From assembly GCF_008831285.2 (NCBI RefSeq), contig NC_045151.1, forward strand, positions 8,930,571-8,994,570: DNA of 64,000 nt. Reading direction: 5' to 3'. The stretch comes from Nymphaea colorata. Taxonomy: Eukaryota; Streptophyta; Magnoliopsida; Nymphaeales; Nymphaeaceae. The stretch's first letter is position 1. Each line of letters opens with the position of its first letter. The notes under the pieces were generated by a model. That model saw only the letters and a program-made list of their open reading frames with translations, made no database searches and was not told the DNA's origin. Shown here piece after piece: positions 49,482 through 62,621 of the stretch. The position numbers and the translations under genes were made by a program.

Positions 49482-51379
49482 TGACATCTGAGGATCAAAC
49501 AACAAAAGTCTTTAAGGAGGTAAATCAAGAATTCACTGAGATAGAGTGTCTAGAGTTCATCCAAATAAGAAAGCAAGATCAACTGTCACCTTTGATTAAT
49601 GATCCCATTGAGGAAACTAATATTGGCACGGAAGAGAACCCAAAGATTTTGCAAATCGGAACAAGTCTTTCAGCAGGTGAAAGAAAAGAGTTGATAGACT
49701 TCCTCAAAGAGCATCAAGAAGCCTTTGCATGGACTTATGAGGACATGCCAGGACTCGATACAAAATTAGTCGAGCATCGACTACCATTGAAACCAGAATG
49801 CAAGTCAATCAAACAAAAGTTGAGAAAACTAGACCCTCGTCTTGAGGGGCAAGTTAAGGAAGGCCTAGAAGACCTGCTAAAGGTAGGGTTCATCCGAGCA
49901 ATCGACTATCCTGAATGGTTAGCAAACATTGTGGTAGTCCCAAAGAAAAATGGCAAAATTCGGCTCTGCATCGATTTCAAAGATTTGAATAAGGCTACAC
50001 CAAAGGATGACTACCCACTTCCAAACATCGACTTGTTGGTCGACAGTACTGCAGGCCACGCTTTGTTCTCCTTTATGGATGGATATTCTGGCTATAACCA
50101 AATTAAACTGGCTGCTCAAGATCAAGCCAAAACATCGTTTACAACCCCATGGGGCACTTTTTGTTATACGGTAATGCCGTTTGGTTTGAAGAACGTTGGG
50201 GAAACATATCAAAGAGCCATGGCAGCTATTTTTCATGATCAAATGCATCAGATCATGGTTGCATATGTAGATGATCTACTAATTAAGTCAAAAACAGGGG
50301 AAAATCACATCAATATTCTTTCTCAAGTTTTTGATAGGCTCTTACAGTATAAGCTTAGGTTGAATCCACAAAAATGTGTATTTGGTGTGGAATCTGGTAA
50401 GCTTTTGGGATTTATGGTTAGCAAAAAGGGAATCGAAATGGATCCCTCCAAAGCAAAGGCGATCATCAAAATGCCGCCGCCAACAAATCTCAAGGAGCTA
50501 CGCAGCTTGCAAGACAGAATTCAGTCAATTAGATGGTTTATATCTAATCTTGCCATGAGATGTGAACCCTTCAACCATTTACTGCGGAAAGGAGTCAAGT
50601 TTGAATGGGGACATGAATGTCAAGTCTCATTTGAAAAGATCAAGCAGTATCTTCTTTGTCCACCAATTTTAAAACCACCAATTCTGAGGAAACCTCTACT
50701 TCTTTACATCACAGTCAACAATTCAGCTTGTGGTGGATTTTTGGCTCAATATGAAGAAGGATGTCGAATAGAACATGCCATTTATTACATCAGTAAGACA
50801 TTTGTGCAGTATGAAAAGAACTACTCGCACATAGAAAAAACTTGCTTGGCCTTGGTATGGATGTGTCAAAAATTAAGACATTACCTATTGGCATGCGAAG
50901 TTAAAATTTTATCCAAACTTAATCCACTCAAATATATCCTTGAACAGCCATTTCTGAATGGAATGATAGCAAAGTGGCAGGTTTTGCTGATGCAATATGA
51001 TTTAGAATATGTGTCACAAAAATCAATCAAGGGGCAAGCCATTGCAGACCAATTGGCTGATTTTCCTCTATATGAAGAAATTAAAACAAATGATGATTTT
51101 CCAAATGAGCAAATCCTAACGACTGAACCAGAGCCGATTTGGGAGATATACTTTGATGGATCTAAGAGCACAGTTGGGGCAGGCATTGGGATACTTTTCA
51201 TTACACCAGAAAGGGAAATGATTCCTTACTCTCTCAAATTGAATTTTTCCTGCACGCATAATATGGCAGAGTATGAGGCCCTAATCCAAGGATTCAAAAT
51301 GTTGCTCAAATTTAAAGTGCAGAGAGTTCGCATTTTTGAAGATTCTCTCTTAGTTGTCAGTCAGGTCAATGGAGATTGA
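49442..51379 (+). pseudogene. Gypsy RT, RNase H and archaeal-type RNase H
   Basis: A frame of 645 codons. RT: LPLKPECKSIKQKLRKL, VVPKKNGKIRLCIDFKDLN, PFGLKN and the catalytic VAYVDDLLIKS (about residue 272). RNase H: LLLYITVNNSACGGFLAQ, ALVWMCQKLRHYL, QAIADQLADFP. Archaeal-type RNase H: WEIYFDGSKSTVGAGIGI (about 566) and HNMAEYEALIQG. The frame ends at a TGA (51,377-51,379) where relatives have a tryptophan after VNGE/D; reading continues in frame afterwards, so this is a premature stop. Confidence 0.9.
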
Positions 51380-52877
51380 CAAGTCAAAGATCAGAAATTG
51401 ATCTCATATCAAGAGTTAGCAGCTTCCCTCTTAAGACAGTTCGAAGAATATCAACTCTTACATGTCAAAAGAGAATTTAACCCAATAGAAGACGGTTTAG
51501 CCAGTTTAGGCTCTACCATTGCCTTCAAACCTGGAGAATCTATCAGATCTTTTGAAGTTGGAAGACTCGAACAACCATATTTTGTCATACCAGAACAGGT
51601 GTTGCAAGCAGAAAGTAGAGAAACACCATGGTATCAGAACATCAAGGATTTTCTCCAAACTGGAACACTTCCACCAGCAATGTCTCGAAAAGAGCAAAAA
51701 GTTTTGAGACACATGTCTTCAAGTTATTTCATTTTAACCGACATCCTATACAGAAGAGGATTCAACACAGAATATGCTAGATGTCTCGATGCAAATGAGG
51801 CACTAGAAGTCATTCAAGAAGCCCATGAAGGAATTTGTGGGGGGCATGTAGGGTATCAGACCCTCGTCAAGCAGATAGTCAGAGCAGGGTACTATTGGCC
51901 CACAATGCAAAGAGACTGTCACCAATTTGTCAAGAAATGCATCAAATGTCAGTTGCATGCACCATCAATTCATGCTCTAGCAGCGTACCTTCATTCAAGT
52001 CAGCTCACCATGGCCATTCTCCATGTGGGCCTTCGACGTGGTTGGACCAATCAATCCACCTGCCTCAAATGGACACAGGTATTTTCTTGCAGCTATAGAT
52101 TATTTCACCAAATGGGTCGAAGCAATCACCTTAAAAACAGTCGAAGGACGACATGTAGTGTCCTTCATCCACAAAAATCTTTTGTGTAGATTTGGCATCC
52201 CGCACGATATCGTTTCTGACAATGGTACTCATTTTAAAAATGAGAAAGTGCACAATCTTTGTCACAAACACAAAATACAACATCACTTCTCTGCCCTATA
52301 TTACCCTCAAGGTAATGGTCAGGCAGAAGCAACCAACAAGATCTTGATTCGTGTCTTAGAAAGGACTGTTGAAACAGACCGAGATTGGCACGAGAAAATG
52401 CACAATGCACTTTGGGCGTATCGAACCACAATTCGGATACCCACCAATGCTACACCGACAGAATTAGTATATGGAATGGAAATTGTCCTTCCATTACATG
52501 TCCAAAAACCAGCAATGAAATTTGCTGCTCTCATTGAACTCCCAATTAGCAAGTATCAAAAAAAGAGACTTGCTCAATTAGACCTCTTAGACGAGAAAAG
52601 ACTACAAGCGGCAGAGCATGCCGAAGTCTGTCGTAAGAGAGTCACCCGACATTATGCCAAATCAGTCATTGAAAGAAAATTTCAGGTAAATGATCTTGTT
52701 TTAAGATCCATAGTTCCACTCAGGAGTAGACCTAAGGGAAAATGGGTACCGAACTGGGAAGGACCTTATGTCGTCAAGGAGGTTCTACCTCACAATTCTT
52801 ATCGGCTGATTGACGACGATGGAGTCGAAATCCCTGATCCGATTAATGCTTTGCATCTCAAGAAATTCTATACTTGA
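51380..52877 (+). pseudogene. Gypsy integrase, frameshifted
   Basis: In frame with the preceding block it reads QVKDQKLISYQELAASLLRQ, then the integrase zinc finger (HEGICGGHVGYQTLVKQI, CHQFVKKCIKCQLHA). Near 52,000-52,010 the frame shifts and the core continues as SPWPFSMWAFDVVGPI, FLAAIDYFTKWVEA, DIVSDNGTHFKN and YPQGNGQAEATNK, with Asp, Asp and Glu of the catalytic triad present. The C-terminal part includes GPYVVKEVLPHNSYRL. Stop at 52,875-52,877. Confidence 0.9.
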
Positions 52878-53918
52878 ATTTGCAAATCAATGATTTCAAA
52901 ACAATTGTGCTTTAAACACATTTTTGCCAATTTTCAAACCAACTAAGGGGCATAGTATCCCTTAGTTTAAAAAAAAAAAGCGTCAAAATTTTCAAACTCA
53001 GCCCATGTCTTGAGGACAACGGCATAGGCATTGGCTTGAAATACGCAAGAAATTTCAATGAAATTGAGGGATTAATGTAGAAAAATTAATGTTGGTCTCG
53101 ACAATTGGCACTTGTAAGGGTCTAGCATGAGATACCACAAGAAAAAGTCTTTGTGAGCTAAAAGACCTTGGCAAGATGCAAAAAAAAGCTATCAAGCAAA
53201 ATGAATTGAGCGATGAGCTCGGGGTGAGTGTAGTTGTTCCTCTGGTTCAAAGCTCTACAGGCACGGGTTGGCATACGACCTATGCTTACCCCGTGAAGTT
53301 AAAAAGCAATCCATGAACATTTTGCTTATATTAAGTCTCCTAAAGCCTTTTGAATTCGAGCAAGTAAGTCCGAGGAGTGTTTACACTTGGTACCCTAAGG
53401 CCAACTGGTTTAGGAGTTACCTGCCCAAAGCTTGTTACAAGGGTTCAGAAGAAAGCCCGATAGACTTGATATTACACAAAGCAAACTACACAAATCCGCT
53501 AAAGCGGTGGAACTCCGTAGTAGCTTTTGGGGTGGTGAGGAATTTCTCCCAAGAGTGAAGGGTGAGTCAAAAAGAAAATCAAAATTCAAAAGCAAAAGCG
53601 AGTATGTGAAAAACTAAGTAAAAGGAGAGAAAAAGCACTTGCCAATGGTCTAGAAGGCATCAAGAGCTAAGTTCTCCAAGCATCAAATGCAAAAACTTTC
53701 ACAATTACAAAATTTTTCAAACAACATTAATTCCTCTACAAAGCCTCCAATGAGATGGAAAAAAATCTTCTTATTTCAGGTCTATGCCTAGCATTTCCCC
53801 TCGAGCGAGGATGGTTCAACATCATTTGAAAAATGGATTTTCCAAACGATTTGCAAAAAATTTGGTGCGTGAATCTTTACTATTAAGCAAATTATTCAAC
53901 TTAACAGCAAAGAGGGGC
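52878..53918 (+). other. Non-coding 3' region of the gypsy element
   Basis: Between the integrase stop and the purine tract. Only short open frames; long 3' untranslated stretches are common in Tat/Ogre elements. Confidence 0.6.
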
Positions 53919-53931
53919 ATCTGTTAACACC
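53919..53931 (+). promoter_or_regulatory. Polypurine tract of the gypsy element
   Basis: GCAAAGAGGGGCATC immediately precedes the LTR start TGTTAACACC. Confidence 0.75.
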
Positions 53932-55248
53932 CCAAATTTTTCCACATCAAAATTGAAGCAATATGAAAATTTCACAAAAGAATTGTGAAAATTTGCAATT
54001 TCAAAGCCAATTTCGAATCTAAAGAACAATTAGATTCAAATCGTGAATGTAACCCAGGACATGAATCCCCATGCAAGATTACGAGTCCAAATCCAATTGC
54101 AAAATTTAAATTTTGACTTAGATCCAAGAATTGAGTCTAGAATGCTACACGGGACCCACGTGTGGGCCCCACCTAGCCCGTGTGGTCCAGAGCCCCCCAG
54201 GGGCCATGCCCCCCCTCCATTTAAAAAAAAATAAAAAAAATAAATATTGAAGAAAAGTCATTTTCAAGAAGAAATAAAGGAGAAACCTAGGAAAAGAGAG
54301 ACATTTATGTCTCTCTCTCTTTTTTAACCAGGTCCTCCTTAAAAAAAAAATTATTTTCAAAGAAGCAATGACTAGACTGGTCAAACTCACCTAACCTACT
54401 TAATCCAAGTAGGTTTGACCCGGGTGCACCCAAAAGTGGTGCCAATTCCAGCTAGGTTCGGTCAGCACGGACTCAACACAGTCAAAACGTAAGTCTGTCT
54501 CATGATCCAATTAATGGACGAAAATAGACTTTGATCGAACCAAACTCACTTTGACTAAACTCAGTTAAAGTACAATTTAGCTCAATTAAGAGCTTTCTTG
54601 ACCCAAATTTATCAAATTACCTCAAACAAAGTCAAACTACTCGCAAATGAGCTTTGACTTTGGTCAATTGGTCGAAATTGATCAATTTGGATACTTTTGC
54701 CCTTCCACGGTCAAATTGAGATTAAAAAGCCTAAATTGGTTTATGAAAAGCAAATAAACATTTGAATTTGTCAAATGCATGAATCAAATACCAAATTCAA
54801 ATTGAATTTCTCAAGTGAAAGTTTGATTCAGTTGAAATTCATTTTCAATCAAGTTTTGGATGAAAATACCCTTTTCGAACCAAATTTGATAAAATTTTCA
54901 AATTTTATTAAACTTTAAATTGAATTATCATAATTCAATGGCATTTGGAGCTTAGTAACTAGGTTTTAACCTTACAAGCTCAATTTCAAACAAAAAATAA
55001 ATAAATAGTACAAAATAAGGGCAAAACCCTGTGCAAGAGCATTTTCGTCCAAAATTTTGGTCAAGTTTGTCACCTAGGTCTGAACCCATGTTGACCAAAT
55101 CTAGCCCAGCCCACCTAGCTCGTGGAAATGGGCTGAGAAATGGTCAATTAGAGCCTTTGAAGCCTATTTAACTCATTTTATAAGTCCCCAAGGTCTTAAG
55201 CAAGTTCCCAAGGTAAGTTAAGAAGGTGGTTGAACCCACCTCTTCCTC

Positions 55249-55257
55249 TATATAAAC
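55249..55257 (+). promoter_or_regulatory. Candidate LTR TATA box
   Basis: TATATAAAC preceded by CT-rich DNA, about 1.3 kb into the LTR, is the best promoter candidate for the element. Confidence 0.5.
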
Positions 55258-56889
55258 CTCCCCTTGGCCACCAAGGAGGAAGACGAATTTTTGGAGTATT
55301 CCATCAAGTGTTGCAGCCAAGGAGCTTGGAGAGAGAAGTCAAGGAGGAGCAAGAAGATTCGTCCAAGCTTTCTCCTCCCCTTTCTCTCATTTTCTTCTTC
55401 ATTCTCTCTATCGAGTTTGATAAGTTAGGTGCTTTAGTGAACCCTTACTTAGGATTTTCGTGGAGAGAAGCTCTCTCATTCTCTAATCCAAATTCTAGCA
55501 AGCAAGCTATTTCTTATTCTAACTTTGCTAAGCTTGAATCCACGGTTGGGTTCTTGTTTAGGATTGCTCGATTTAGAAAACAAGTGAAGACGAAGGACAT
55601 ACATCAAGACCGACCGCAAGGTAGGTGATTTTAACTCACTTCTCTTCTACTTTAGCTTATTATTGATTTATTTTAATTCCAGCAATTCGTGGGAGGGTTT
55701 ATTTTCATTTGCTTATGGCTTGGAATGATTTCCAGCTAAGGGAAACCTACGCTTCAATGTACATGTTAATGCATAATGCATGCATATGTCGGTTTTTCTT
55801 AAATATAAACCCACGTATCAAATTTTGAAATGGGCCCCAAGGCTACGTCCCTTTCAAATGAATCAACTTAATACCATTTTGAACTCCCTACCATGAGAGA
55901 ATCCCATGGTGAGAGAGTGATTTTGCTGCATCATGTATGATGAAAATGCCTATAAGGGATGGATACGTTCTTATGAATGTGATCCACCCTTGCATGGCGA
56001 AATGATGGACGAATAAGCTTGAGCATTGTTTTATTTTCTTTCTTATTTACAGTCATTTTGATTCATGTCTTTCAATTTAATTAATGAAGGGTAGTAGGGG
56101 AGATGTGAAACAAGTTTTCAATCTTCTTACATGAAAGAACCCAACAATGAATCCTCATGATTCATGAATCATGCGGTCCCTTGATAAAATTTTATTTTGA
56201 AAAGTAAGGTACATATATGTATACATTGTTATATATGTACATATATGTATCTGATTTCTTGTCAAAAATTACATTCCTCTATTAAAAACAGGTTGGAACA
56301 TGTTTCCAAACCGGTTTTTAAGGAAATGGGCCATTTTTATTGATTTTCCTAGTGCAAGGCTATGAATCATTTTCATTTCATTTTTACTTAATTTCAGCAA
56401 ATCCATACGTAAGATGTATGTATGTTGTTGAAATCAGACCATGTTTCGTAGGAATTGGTTTAAGAATGTCAAAGTTTACATATTTGAAATACCAACTATC
56501 CTAGAATCATTCAAAAGAGTTGACGATCTCATTACTATCAAATCTGGAATTTGAATCTATTTGAAAGACTTCTTATTTCTATCTAAGAGACAAGACCTTC
56601 ATTGGAATCAATGTCTACAATTTTCAGCTATCTAAATCAACACAATGTCAGATTTTTAGCTATTTTGAGACAAAAGTGGATGTCATCCATGTCTCCCATC
56701 CATTTCAAAGATTGAACTTGGCATCATTTATATATTTTCATCATTTTGATAATTTTATGTCAAGCCTCAAGCTTATGGACTACATCTCTAATTCATGTGC
56801 TTAATCATATAATAAGAACATATAGAGAAAGTCCTACATTTTAATCAATCTTCATGCATAGATTGTATGACGTGCAATATGGACTTTGA

Positions 56890-57030
56890 GATATTATGAG
56901 AGAGTGAAGAATGTATGTTTCATATGAATGAATCTTGAGAGATTATGAGAGAGTGAAGAATGTATGTTTCATATGAATGAATCTTGAGGGATTATGAGAG
57001 AGAGAAGAATGAATGTTCCATATAGTTTCC
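56890..57030. repeat. 49-bp minisatellite, about three copies
   Basis: The unit with AGAGTGAAGAATGTATG and TTCATATGAATGAATCTTG starts near 56,901, 56,950 and 56,999. The third copy has diverged. Confidence 0.85.
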
Positions 57031-57726
57031 CTTCCCGTTTCATGCATTCACCTTCACTCAAAATCAATAGCACCACATGCACATTCTCAAGTTGTTAAGT
57101 GATTCAAATTTGAGTTGCAAAAAGTGACCAAGTCATATTGCAATGAGAATTTGTAAACGTCACTTAACTTCAAAAGAAAACACAAGCAATGCATTCATAA
57201 TCTTTTGGCCAAAGTGCATTTGAAAAACAACATGCTTTCTAACGATTTGGAACTCATGTTCTTTCAAAAGAATGAATTATACAAATCACATGATTTGACA
57301 AAAGAAGAGTTCAAAATCAATTTTGATCATAAGATGATCATCATCACCTAAAGTTCACAACGAAGAACTCAATTCCAAATCTTCAAAATCCTCAAGAATT
57401 ATGTATTTCAAATCGAAAGCAAAGGTCTTAAACCAATTTGAAGACCCCCCAATATTCAAATTCATTTATTTAAAAATGAATTTCGGTTCTTGAATCCAAA
57501 ACCTCAATGCACAAGCACATAGGATTTGCATCAATAACTCGTATATGATCCAAATGTTCCTTAGTCCTTGGTCTAATTACCCCTGTTAAAGGCGGCAGGA
57601 ACGGTTGGACCTCGTACCGACTGGCGGATTCCTTTCTCTTGAAAATTTTCTCAAAATCCCAATTTTAAAAGAATTTTGCTGACTCGCATTTCGACCTCCT
57701 TAAAAACGGAGAGGGGTGCGAACACC

Positions 57727-57960
57727 TGGGCATCGGGCCGGACTGGGCTGGGCTGGCCTGGTCCATTTACAAAATGCTGGCAACAATTAACATTCGGATC
57801 GGGCTGGCCTGGTACCCGTCCTGAATATTAACGGGCTGGCCGGGCAGGGACCTACTCAACCATGTCTGAGGCCTGGCCCGACCCATTTTTTAATTGCTAA
57901 ACGGGTCGAGCCAGGCAGGGACAGTTTCTGAAGGGTTGGGTCCGGATTTGGCCAACCGCA
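57727..57960. repeat. GGGCCGG/GGCTGGCC-rich element remnant abutting the LTR
   Basis: Starts right at the LTR end with TGGGCATCGGGCCGGACTGGG and repeats GGGCTGGCCTGG-type motifs and their complements to about 57,950. Such motifs are subterminal repeats of many plant hAT elements. It may be the terminal part of the hAT relic at 58,985-60,819, but the matching other end was not found. Confidence 0.35.
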
Positions 57961-58984
57961 GTCAGTAGTAGTACTCTATGAAAATAATAGCCTATGCCCA
58001 ATTTAACCACTACAACATGCTTCCACGAAGTTGAAAAGGAAATCAAATAAACGATTGCCATGCAATCCCAGATTAAACCTAACAAGAAATGGATCTTAGA
58101 TTCTTAGGTATAAGAAAATTAGATCAAACTAGGCAGTAAACCTTCAACACAATGGCATCCAAACTGCACAAAAAGGGAGCATGAGAATGACCCAATAAAA
58201 AAGGGACACCATATTACGAAGGAGTAGATGTAAAAGACAAACAAACAACAAGGCTGAATCTTTATAAACCGAAACATTAAAATATACAGCCATAATGAAG
58301 CGACAAAAGCAAAAAAACCGAAGGCTAAGAACTCCAAGCTCTCCATCTCCAGCAACACCATTGGTAACATTGGCAACTTGTTTAACTAGGCTTGATCCCA
58401 AGGGCCATGGCTTGGTTTTCTAGTAGCATTACATGGTTTCTTAACTCTCACCATTTCACAGAAATTAATTATAAGTTAAGCTGACTCACCACTCAGTGTG
58501 GTCCACACCATAGCAAAAGAGAATAAGGTTATAATGGGCATCATAGTTCATAGGTATAGTTGTTGCTGGATGTACAAACTACATCCTTTCCTTGATTTAG
58601 AACCACAAGTTTAATATCCAAAAGTTTACATTGCAAGAGTTTTACATCAACATTCCAACATATCATAAGTTTATCCATGATTCCGCACCACAAAAGATAT
58701 TACCTGCAAAAGATTTACAATAGTTAGTTCACAAATTACATAAATAGAATACTAAGTACTACAAATTGAAAAAAAAAAACCATGATTCATGCATTGGATT
58801 AACTCGTCAGAATGGTGCTCTGCTTCATGAGAACTGTAACATTGACACATTAATTTAAGCATGCTATTATGTTATCTATAAAATAAATTAGCATTGAACT
58901 ATGAACATCATACGTTTCACACAGGTTGCGTGCATCACCAAGTCTGTGTGCAGATTAACAATTCAACATTTTTAGGAATAGTTG
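57961..58984. other. No gene recognised
   Basis: AT-rich sequence, perhaps the 3' part of the neighbouring hAT element. Confidence 0.35.
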
Positions 58985-60819
58985 AACATCAGTAATCATT
59001 AAGAATTCTTCCTGATATACTAAATGCAGATTCTGAAGCAACTATAGATACAGGAATGGCTAATACATCTCGAGCCATCTTTGCTTCAATTTTATATTTG
59101 TTTTCATTTATCTTCCATAAAGATAATATGTTGAAGTCTATAATAGTTGCAATTTCTTTCATTAGATCAATCAAATATTTGTCTAAATCTGTGTGAGCCA
59201 CTATAAGAGATAGTGGAGCTGAATTATGTTTTGAACCCATATCTAGCCACACTTCTATACTCTTCCGTTGTAATAATGGTACTAGTGGATGCGTTTCTCA
59301 TTTGTATATTACTTGTGTCACTATCATCATACATATTTTTGTATTAGTATACAATTCATGAAGGATGTTCTCTATAACTTTATATTTTACCATTGCATCA
59401 GGTTTATCCAAATCGTCAAAGAAATACTTCAAGTATGACAACTTGAACTTAGGATCCAAAACGGCTGCAATTGCAAAGAGAATATTGTAGCTCTTGAAGT
59501 ATTTTTCAATTTTTTTTTGCATTTTGTATGCCCTTATATGTTCATTTGATGTTCCACGATGCCTAGGCAAATGATAGTAAATTGATAAATTTTTTTCAAA
59601 AACAAGATTAGATGTTGCTTATTGGTAAATAATAGATTTGTTGCTTTAAGAACTGACGTAAATTAGATGCATGAGACCACTCATCCTCAGAAGGCAAACA
59701 TGCATAATTAGGATCACACGATGCTAATGTTGAAAGACATCTTTGAATAAAAATGCATCTCTCAACATTATAAATGTAGAATTCCATCGAGTAGGAACAT
59801 CAAAGTTTAAACTTTTTTTTTTCATCCAAATCGATTGCCTTTACATATTGCTTGAAAGCATGTAGTTGGTTTGGTGATCCCCTTACATATTTGACACTAC
59901 CACAAATTTTTGAAATTGTATCATCCATATCATTCATACCATCTTTAACCATGAGATTTATAATATGCGTACCACAACAAGTATAAAAGTATTCCCTCTC
60001 AATGGAAATGAAATATTGTTTCTTCTTTCTATGTTCATTCTCAGTAAACTTATTCCACTATCATTTGCTGAACAGTTATCAGCAGTAACAAAAAACAATT
60101 TCAATTGAATTTTCCACTTAGAATGCACTCTAATAAAATGTCACATATGTAACTTACATTATGTGGTGGAGGCACATGTATAAAATTAAGTATATGAGAG
60201 TATAATTGCCAATTTGTATCAATATATTGGGCTATTAAGCATAAGTATCCTAATATCTATTGTGAGGATCACTTATCAAATGTCAATAAAACCTGCTGCA
60301 CGTGGTTACTTAAAACTCCTTGAACATTGACTGAACATCTTTTGTAAGTGTTTTTATAGAAAATGGAACAAACCTTGAATTGCAAGTCTTTAGAAGATCG
60401 TTATGATATTTATATTCTGTAAAACTGAAAGGAAGTGCATGCATTATTGTACACTTGGTCATATATTTTCTTATAGTCTCCACATCAAATTTATGTAGAT
60501 ATAAAGAAGTGGTACCAGATTTACTAACTCCAAATGACAAAGTTCATTGTTTTTTATCAGTAATTTGTTTTTTGACCCATTTATCTCTATGTCATTTTAA
60601 GTGGCTCGTACCATTGTAACTATGTCCACCTAATCATTCACCACAATGGTTGCATTTTGCAAACTCTTTTCCCTTAAATTGTAGTAATGTGAAGTCATTC
60701 CATGCTATTGAAGTTCTTTTCCTCTTGGATTCAACTTCCTTTTCAGTAAATTAAAAAGATTCATTTTCCTCCATATCTACCATCAAATGATATTCTTCAT
60801 TCCCAACACTGGAAGACAT
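58985..60819 (-). pseudogene. BED-type hAT transposase relic
   Basis: From an ATG at 60,819 the minus strand reads MSSSVGNEEYHLMVDMEENE, then a BED finger (FAKCNHCGE, stop, LGGHSYNGTSHLK) and TIRKYMTKCTIMHALPF (60,480-60,430). The middle part shows decayed RWNST-type and YVRGSPNQ-like segments, then IAAVLDPKFKLSYLKYFFDD (59,475-59,420). The C-terminal dimerisation domain has DLDKYL (59,190) and ARDVLAIPVSIVASESAFSI (59,080-59,020). At least four stops lie in the first 130 codons. All domains are represented, none intact. It resembles Ac/RICESLEEPER proteins and is distinct from the DUF659 type at 8-9 kb. Confidence 0.85.
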
Positions 60820-62600
60820 AACTTACTATTTGAATGGAATCAAAACAACTTAAACACATGAAATGATTCAACTCTTGAGTTGAAGAAAAGAGTAACAAAA
60901 TTCAATTCATATGACATCATGTACATGAAATCATTCAGTTACTGTTCTCTCTATGCAACAAAGACATATGGTAAGAAAGAAATGAAGTACACTCTAGAAA
61001 CAATGATAGATGTCTATCAAATATCTCGGAAAGACTCTTTTGATGTATCTTGAGTAGGTGGAATCTTTTTCACACTAGCATTAACATTATATATTATTCC
61101 CACTCCTTCCTACACAAAAAAAGAAAGAAAAAGAATATCAAGTTCATATATATATATATATAGATTAAGTCAATCCAAGGTTGTCTAATACTGTCAATAA
61201 AGAAGATATCACTGAGTATAACAAAAGAGTCTGGAACGTAATATATCTCTCCAAATAGATGACAAGTACATAAAATCAAGAAAAAAAAATGTCCATCTCA
61301 GACAAGAACTGACACTAATCGCCATTATCAACTCGATTACGGCATTTATGAAAGAATCCAAATAAAATTTCAGAGTGTCATTTTGAAATATCATACCTCG
61401 AGGCCTTGAGATTTTGATATCTCTGTTGAACTGGTTGTATAACCTCACTTTTTTGTTAATTAACAACAACAATAATAATAGTAATAACAAATTGAGTTCA
61501 AATCTGTCATCAGATGGTTAAAAATTAAAATTCTATTAAAAAAAATCACAACTAATGAAACTTTTACACATGAACTTTGAATTGTTAGCCATGATGCAAG
61601 ATTTGCGTCCTCCTTAATAACAATGGTGGTGGTGGCTTGTGACTTGCAATCTTTACTGCTATAAGTGTTGGATGGCTTGTGATAGTAAAAAGGAATAATC
61701 AGTAATTTGGAAAGTAGGTAAGAGAAATAGTTTTGCAAATTTGCCATTAAATGGGAACTAGAGTTCAGATCATTAAACTCCTGGAAATCGAATTGGGTCG
61801 ATTTTCAGCACAACATAGTTAAAAAAATGAACTTCCGTTGAAGAGAAGCAAATGAAACACTTTCATATTTACATCCTTGCTGACCCAGAAAATATAGAAG
61901 TAAGTGCCATATTCACAGAAATAGAACAAAAAAAAACCATCCAAGCAGATTTGGTAAGAGTGATGCAACTAATAAAACTGATAGTTGATAATCTGTGTCG
62001 CATAAGGCTATCAAATCCATCTCTACCTATTTTATGAGATGCCAAGCTACCATGTATCAGTCTTGGCATCAGATACCTCAGGCACAATGTGAAGAGCAAG
62101 TGGAAACATTCACGAGATGAAACATAAAAAATCAAAACAACAATATGCCATCAAGAAAAAATGACACTGACGAGTTGAAACACTCAAACGACAAAAACTG
62201 CACATTGATGAATTCAAACAACCCAATTTTTCTAACATAAAATTAATCTTCAAGGAAGAATGCCACCCCCTATTCTTCAACACAATAGATGTACACGTAC
62301 CACAAGAAATAAGAGTGCATGAACATGGAACTTTCGGCTCCAAAAGATTGTTTGGTAAAAAATGAAGAATAAGGTATGAAATATAAAGAAGCAAGAGAAA
62401 ATTAAAGACAAAAGGTTCAACGATAATCTAAACACTAGAAAAGAAAAGCTAGGGTCAGATCTACAAAAACAAGACCATTCGTGCAACCTCAGCCACAAAT
62501 TAACAGAAATGATTCAAAAACAAAAAACGAAAAATGATTGAACTCACACAGGCATAGCTCGCTTGATCTTTTCCATGAAAAATGAAAACATCCAAGTATT
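60820..62600. other. No gene recognised
   Basis: AT-rich sequence. Short frames at 61,094-62,498 on the minus strand have no recognisable domains. Confidence 0.4.
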
Positions 62601-62621
62601 GGGATGTTAATCCAGAAGACA

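Larger units (their letters stand above)
47902..57724 (+). mobile_element. 5'-truncated Ty3/gypsy element of the Tat/Ogre lineage
   Basis: Reads gag end, protease, RT, RNase H, a second archaeal-type RNase H, integrase, a non-coding 3' part, purine tract and a 3.8-kb 3' LTR. The extra RNase H between RNase H and integrase and the very long LTR are marks of the Tat lineage, which includes Ogre. Gag homology starts abruptly near 47,902 (ELMHMLIKRG), so most of gag, the leader and the 5' LTR are missing. Several stops and a frameshift make it defective. It lies next to the ZFYVE26-like pseudogene and cuts off that gene's upstream part. Confidence 0.85.
53932..57724 (+). repeat. 3' LTR of the gypsy element, about 3.8 kb
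   Basis: Starts TGTTAACACCCC after the purine tract and ends GGGGTGCGAACA, a 3' end typical of Tat/Ogre LTRs. A TATATAAAC box lies at 55,249-55,257, followed by a CT-rich transcribed leader. A 49-bp minisatellite lies at about 56,890-57,030. Open frames inside the LTR (for example 55,230-55,628) have no recognised domain. With no 5' LTR in the window the boundaries rest on motifs only. Confidence 0.7.

Noticed and set aside
55230-55628. 132-codon open frame in the gypsy LTR
   Set aside because: Lies in the transcribed leader part of the LTR and has no recognised domain; most likely chance.
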